This document shows, piece after piece, positions 60,330 to 64,000 of a stretch of DNA of 64,000 nucleotides. The notes under the pieces were generated by a model, which saw only the letters and a list, made by a program, of their open reading frames with translations, did not search any database and had not been told where the DNA came from. Within the stretch, counting starts at the first letter, position 1, and each line of letters begins with the position of its first letter. The position numbers and the translations under genes are program-made. Source of the stretch: Apostichopus japonicus (taxonomy: Eukaryota; Echinodermata; Holothuroidea; Aspidochirotida; Stichopodidae); the NCBI RefSeq assembly GCF_037975245.1, contig NC_092580.1, forward strand, positions 6,486,501 to 6,550,500. The letters run 5' to 3'.

Positions 60330-63300
60330 GTAGGTACAACCAGTTGCTGTTTTAACATGCTATGTCTTCTCAATGATTTAATTGTTTTGTAAAACAAGGC
60401 AAAGTGTTATACTTGACTGTTATCCAATAAGAGAAAATTTCACCAGGTTTATTACTTATTGGCATTGATAACAAAGTCAACATTATGCTTTAAGGGCTAG
60501 TCACTTTAATTTCTTAGGTACCATAAAGCAATAGTCACAAATAGCCACTGAACATCCATATGCTGACATATATGTGTCCACATATATCTCCATATATATG
60601 TGATGACCTATTAATCTCCCATGTGTTTCCTAGTAGCATATTTTCAAGACAAGTTCCCCGGGTTCTGTCCCTTTAAATCTGTATTTTTTTTTCCTATTTA
60701 GAATCTCAAAATATCTGTTTGACCAGTGCCAGTTTTTGAAATGTTCATGCTAGGGCAAACATATTCCTGGTTGTCCCTGGCAAGCAGGTTTTACTATTTT
60801 GTTGTCAAAAAAGCAAATTTAGTAGTCCAAAAAATGTAGCAAAATAACAATGACCAACATGTATACACACTAGGACTAAGGAGATTTGTCTAAGTTTAGT
60901 GAAAACGGTGCCAACTTTGGAGATGATACCAATCTTATCTTTTTACCTAATTTGGGTGTTTTTGCTTACAGTGTAGTCTGAATTTGTTATAAACAATTAG
61001 TCATCTGTTTGGCAAACTCCAAAGCTGATTTTGGTTGTCCAAACAAAACTTGTCATCTTGACAACCATTAAAAATTTGGCCTGATGCTAGTTTTATAGCT
61101 TCTCTACACTAGGAAAGGAGCCTGATTAGCTGTTGCATATCTCCATGAAAGTGACAGGTTTTCCACAGTTCCTTCAATGCACATCTGTGTTGTTTCCTAG
61201 TAAGAAACTAAAAACATTTGCTCATCTATTTGACCAGTGTGGGTTTATGAAATTTTACTAATAGTAATAGTTCATCTGCACTTGAAGAGAAGCCTGTTTA
61301 GTTGTAATGTAACTTCCCTAAAGTGACGAGTCCCCCCAGATTTCTCCCTTTACCTTTATGTGTTCCCACAGTTATCTTTAAAATCTATATTGTGTTTCCT
61401 AGTAGCAATTTCAGAAGTAAAGATGGCTTTTGTGTTAACATAACTTCCCAAATGTGACAGGTTCTCCCAGTTATCCTCCTTCAAATCTACATTGTTTTCT
61501 TAGCAATTTAATAAAAGAAGGTTTAGTTGTAACACAAGTTCCCAAAAGTGACAGGTTCTCCTAGATTTCTCCCTTTAAATCTGTCTTGTGTGTCCTGGTA
61601 GAAATTAAGAAGACAGTTTAGTTGTGACATAATTTCCCTAAAGTGAGAAGTCCCCCCAGTTCTCCTCTTAAATCTGTATTGTTTTTCCTAGTAGAAATTT
61701 TAGAAGTGAAGGCGGCTTTGATGTAAACTAACTATCCAAAAGTGACCGGGTTTCCCAGTTTTATCCCTTTAAATATGTTTTGTGTTTCGAAACTGTAGAA
61801 ATTAAGAAGACAGCTTAATTGTAACATAATTTTCCTTAAGGAGTTCTCCCCCTTTAAATCTATATCGTGTTTGCAGTAGCAAGTTTAGGAAACAAGACGG
61901 CTTAGTTGTAACTTACATCCCAAAAGGTTCTCCTTAAATGTATAATGTGTTTCACAGTAGCAATTTTAGAACTGAAGACAGCTTACTGGTAACAACTTGT
62001 TTAGGTGACAAGTTCCCCCAGCTTGTTCCATTTAACAGATCTGTATTGTGTTCCTAGCAATTAAGATGGCCAAGTTGTAACATAGCTTCCCTAAAGTGAT
62101 AAGTTCCCCAGTTCTCCTTTAAATCTAAATCGTGTTTCCCAGTAGAAATTTTAGAAGTGAAGACGGCTTTAAAATAACATAAGTTCCCAAAAGTGACAGG
62201 TTCTCCCAGTTTTCTACCTTTTAATATGTAGTGTGTTTCCTAGTAGAAATTAAGAAGACGGCTTAGTTTTAACATAATTTTCCTGAATCAACAAGTTCTC
62301 CCCCTTTAAATCTATATTGTGCTTTGCAGTAGAAAGTCTAGAAAACAAGACAGCTTAGTAGTAACTTACATCCCAAACGCTTCTCCTTAAATGTATAATA
62401 TTGTGTTCACAGTAGCATTTTTTGTACAGAAGCCGACTTAGTGGTAACATAACCTCCCAAAAGTGATTGCCCCCCAACCCTCTGTTCTTTCCCTTCAAAT
62501 ATATTGTTTTCTAGTAGAAATTAAGAAGATGGCTTAGTTTTAACATAATTTTCTAGCAAGTTATCCCCCTTTAAATCTACATTGTGTTTTGCAGTAGCAA
62601 GTCTAGAAAACAAGACAGCTTAGTAGTAACTTACATCCCAAAAGGTTCTCTTAAATGTATGATATTATTTTCACAGTAGTATTTTAGTACAGAAGCAGGC
62701 TTAGTGGTAACATTACTTCCCAAACGTGCCTGGTTCCCCCCCTCCCCCGTTTTCTCCCTTCAAATATATTGTTTTCTAGTAAGAATTTAGAAGATGGCCG
62801 AGTTGTAAAATAACTTCCTTAAAGTGATGAGTGCCCTCGGTTTTCTCCTTTTAAATGTGTATTGTGTTTCTTGATAGGATTTTAGAAGATGGCTTAGTTG
62901 TATTGTTACTTCCAAAAAGTGACTAGTTCTCCCAGATCTCTCCCTTGAAAGCTATTGTTTCCTAGTAAGAATGTAGAAGATTGCTTAGTTGTAACATAAC
63001 TTTCCTTAAGTGACAAGTTCCCCCAGTTTTTCGGTTTAAATCTGTATTGTGTTTCCTAGCAATTAAGAAGACGGCTTAGTTTTAACATAATTTTCCTTAA
63101 TCAACAAGTTCTCCCCCTTTAAATCTATATTGTGTTTGCAGTAGCAAGTCTAGAAAACAGACAGCTTAGTAGTAACTTACATCCTAAAAGGTTCTCCTGG
63201 TTCTCCTTAAATGTATAATATTATGTTCACAGTAGCATTTTTAGTACAGAAGCTGGTTTAGTGGTAACATAACTTCCCAAACGTGCCTGGTCACCCCCCC

Positions 63301-64000
63301 CCCCCCCCCCCCGTTTTCTTCCTTCAAATATATTGTTTTCTAGTAAGAATTTAGATGATGGACCAGTTGTAAAATAACTGTGATGAGTTCCCTCAGTTTT
63401 CTCCTTTTAAATGTGTATTGTGTTTTCTGATAGGATTTTAGAAGATGGCTTAGTTGTGTTGTTACTTCCCAAAAGTGACTAGTTCTCCAAGTTCTTTCCC
63501 TTGAAAGCTATTGTTTCCTAGTAAGAATTTAGAAGATTGCTTTACCTGTAGTTGTAACATAACTTTCTTTGAGTTTTACAGTTTAAATCTGTATTGTTTC
63601 CTAGCAATTTAGAAGATGGCTGAGTTGTAAAATAACTTTCTTAAAGTGTTGAGTTCCATCAATTTTCTCCCTTTAAATCTGTACTGTGTTTCTTGATAAG
63701 CCATCTTTACTCCTAAAACTGTTGGTAGGAAACACGATATACAGTAGATTAAAACAAGAACACGGTCGCAATTTTAGAAAACTAGACAGCTGATTTGTAC
63801 ATAACATCAAAAGGTCTCCCATTTCTCCCTTAAATGTGTATCATGTTTGCAGTAGCAATTTCAGAAAAGAAGGCAGCTTAGTTGTACCCCAGTTCTCCTG
63901 TAACTCTATATAGTTTCACAGTTGGGCAGTTCCATAGTTATGGGCGTACACTTTGGAGAGTTAAACAAGCCATGTAATCCAAGCCAAGAGTATATGGTCA
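60330..64000 (+). other. Next synapsin intron (continues past the window)
   Basis: Begins GTAGGT at 60330. From about 60900 it is occupied almost entirely by the diverged tandem array described separately. No further synapsin C-domain exon (for example the KVDNQHDFQD-like continuation) was found. Confidence 0.85.
60900..63920. repeat. Diverged tandem array (~75-105 bp monomers) with higher-order structure
   Basis: Recurring landmarks in order are: AAGTGACAGGTTC or a variant, CCCCAGTTTTCTCCC, TTTAAATCTGTATTGTGT, TTTCCTAGTAG or TTTGCAGTAGCAA, AATTTTAGAAG, and GGCTTAGTTGTAACATAAC. I count about 27 monomers. Monomer types recur in the same order at about 555 bp: GCAGTAGCAAGTC at 62590 and 63136, CACAGTAGCATTTT, TAGTAAGAATTTA, TGATAGGATTTT and CCTAGCAATT follow at matching offsets. 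This is a higher-order repeat. An earlier block has a ~450-bp period. A poly-C run of about 17 lies at 63296-63312. Confidence 0.85.

Noticed and set aside
1-64000. CRISPR array, operons, tRNA or rRNA genes
   Set aside because: The regular repeats found have no unique spacers of CRISPR type, genes are intron-split, and no cloverleaf or rRNA-like sequence was recognised.

Overview
The window is AT-rich, intron-dominated animal DNA. It has no operons, no ribosome-binding sites and no long open reading frames. Short exons with GT..AG borders sit in a sea of microsatellites, tandem arrays, short inverted-repeat transposons and poly-C runs. The recognisable genes are a synapsin exon on the + strand (60267-60329) and two TIMP (tissue inhibitor of metalloproteinases) genes on the - strand (first exon of TIMP-A at 162-285; exons 1 and 2 of TIMP-B at 47431-47554 and 42386-42628). 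TIMP genes lying antisense inside a synapsin intron is a known ancient arrangement (vertebrate SYN/TIMP pairs, Drosophila Syn/Timp). I therefore read almost the whole window as one giant synapsin intron, at least 60 kb long, with nested TIMPs. The organism looks like an invertebrate, plausibly an echinoderm (AT-rich introns, TAGGCCTA-rich patches, a duplicated TIMP as in holothurian tensilin-type expansions). That species call is inference only.

Layout. 1-285: first exon of TIMP-A, with the rest of the gene off the left edge; a CRE/CCAAT motif lies about 430 bp upstream of its start codon. 5.5-6.2 kb: a TTAA-flanked MITE with an internal perfect hairpin. 6.5-18.9 kb: intronic sequence with small repeats, a G-rich tract (10.65 kb) and a 57-nt near-perfect palindrome (14.3 kb). 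18.95-21.27 kb: a 2.3 kb terminal-inverted-repeat element with subterminal repeats and an internal tandem duplication. 21.7-23.5 kb: a 21-bp minisatellite and a TTCCC/CCCCT pentamer array. 26.8-27.2 kb: a ~153-bp repeat. 28.8-29.3 kb: a second TTAA-flanked MITE with ~80-bp inverted repeats. 33.5 and 36.2-36.6 kb: CpG-richer patches, the second leading into a candidate first exon of an unrecognised + strand gene (36601-36640). A phase-compatible candidate second exon of that gene (43226-43381) lies inside TIMP-B intron 1. 40.9-41.8 kb: a 5'-truncated, broken L2/CR1-like retrotransposon. 44.7-45.9 kb: a 25-copy 47-bp tandem array, also inside TIMP-B intron 1. 55.9-57.6 kb: a hAT-like inverted-repeat element. 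60.27 kb: the synapsin exon. 60.9-64.0 kb: a long array of diverged ~75-105 bp monomers with higher-order structure, in the next synapsin intron.

How the genes relate. Synapsin (synaptic-vesicle protein, ATP-grasp fold) and TIMP (secreted metalloproteinase inhibitor) are functionally unrelated; their link here is genomic nesting on opposite strands. The two TIMP first exons have exactly the same length (124 coding nt, ending in phase 1) but different N-termini after the signal peptide. This suggests duplication followed by functional divergence. No rRNA, tRNA, CRISPR or bacterial feature was seen.
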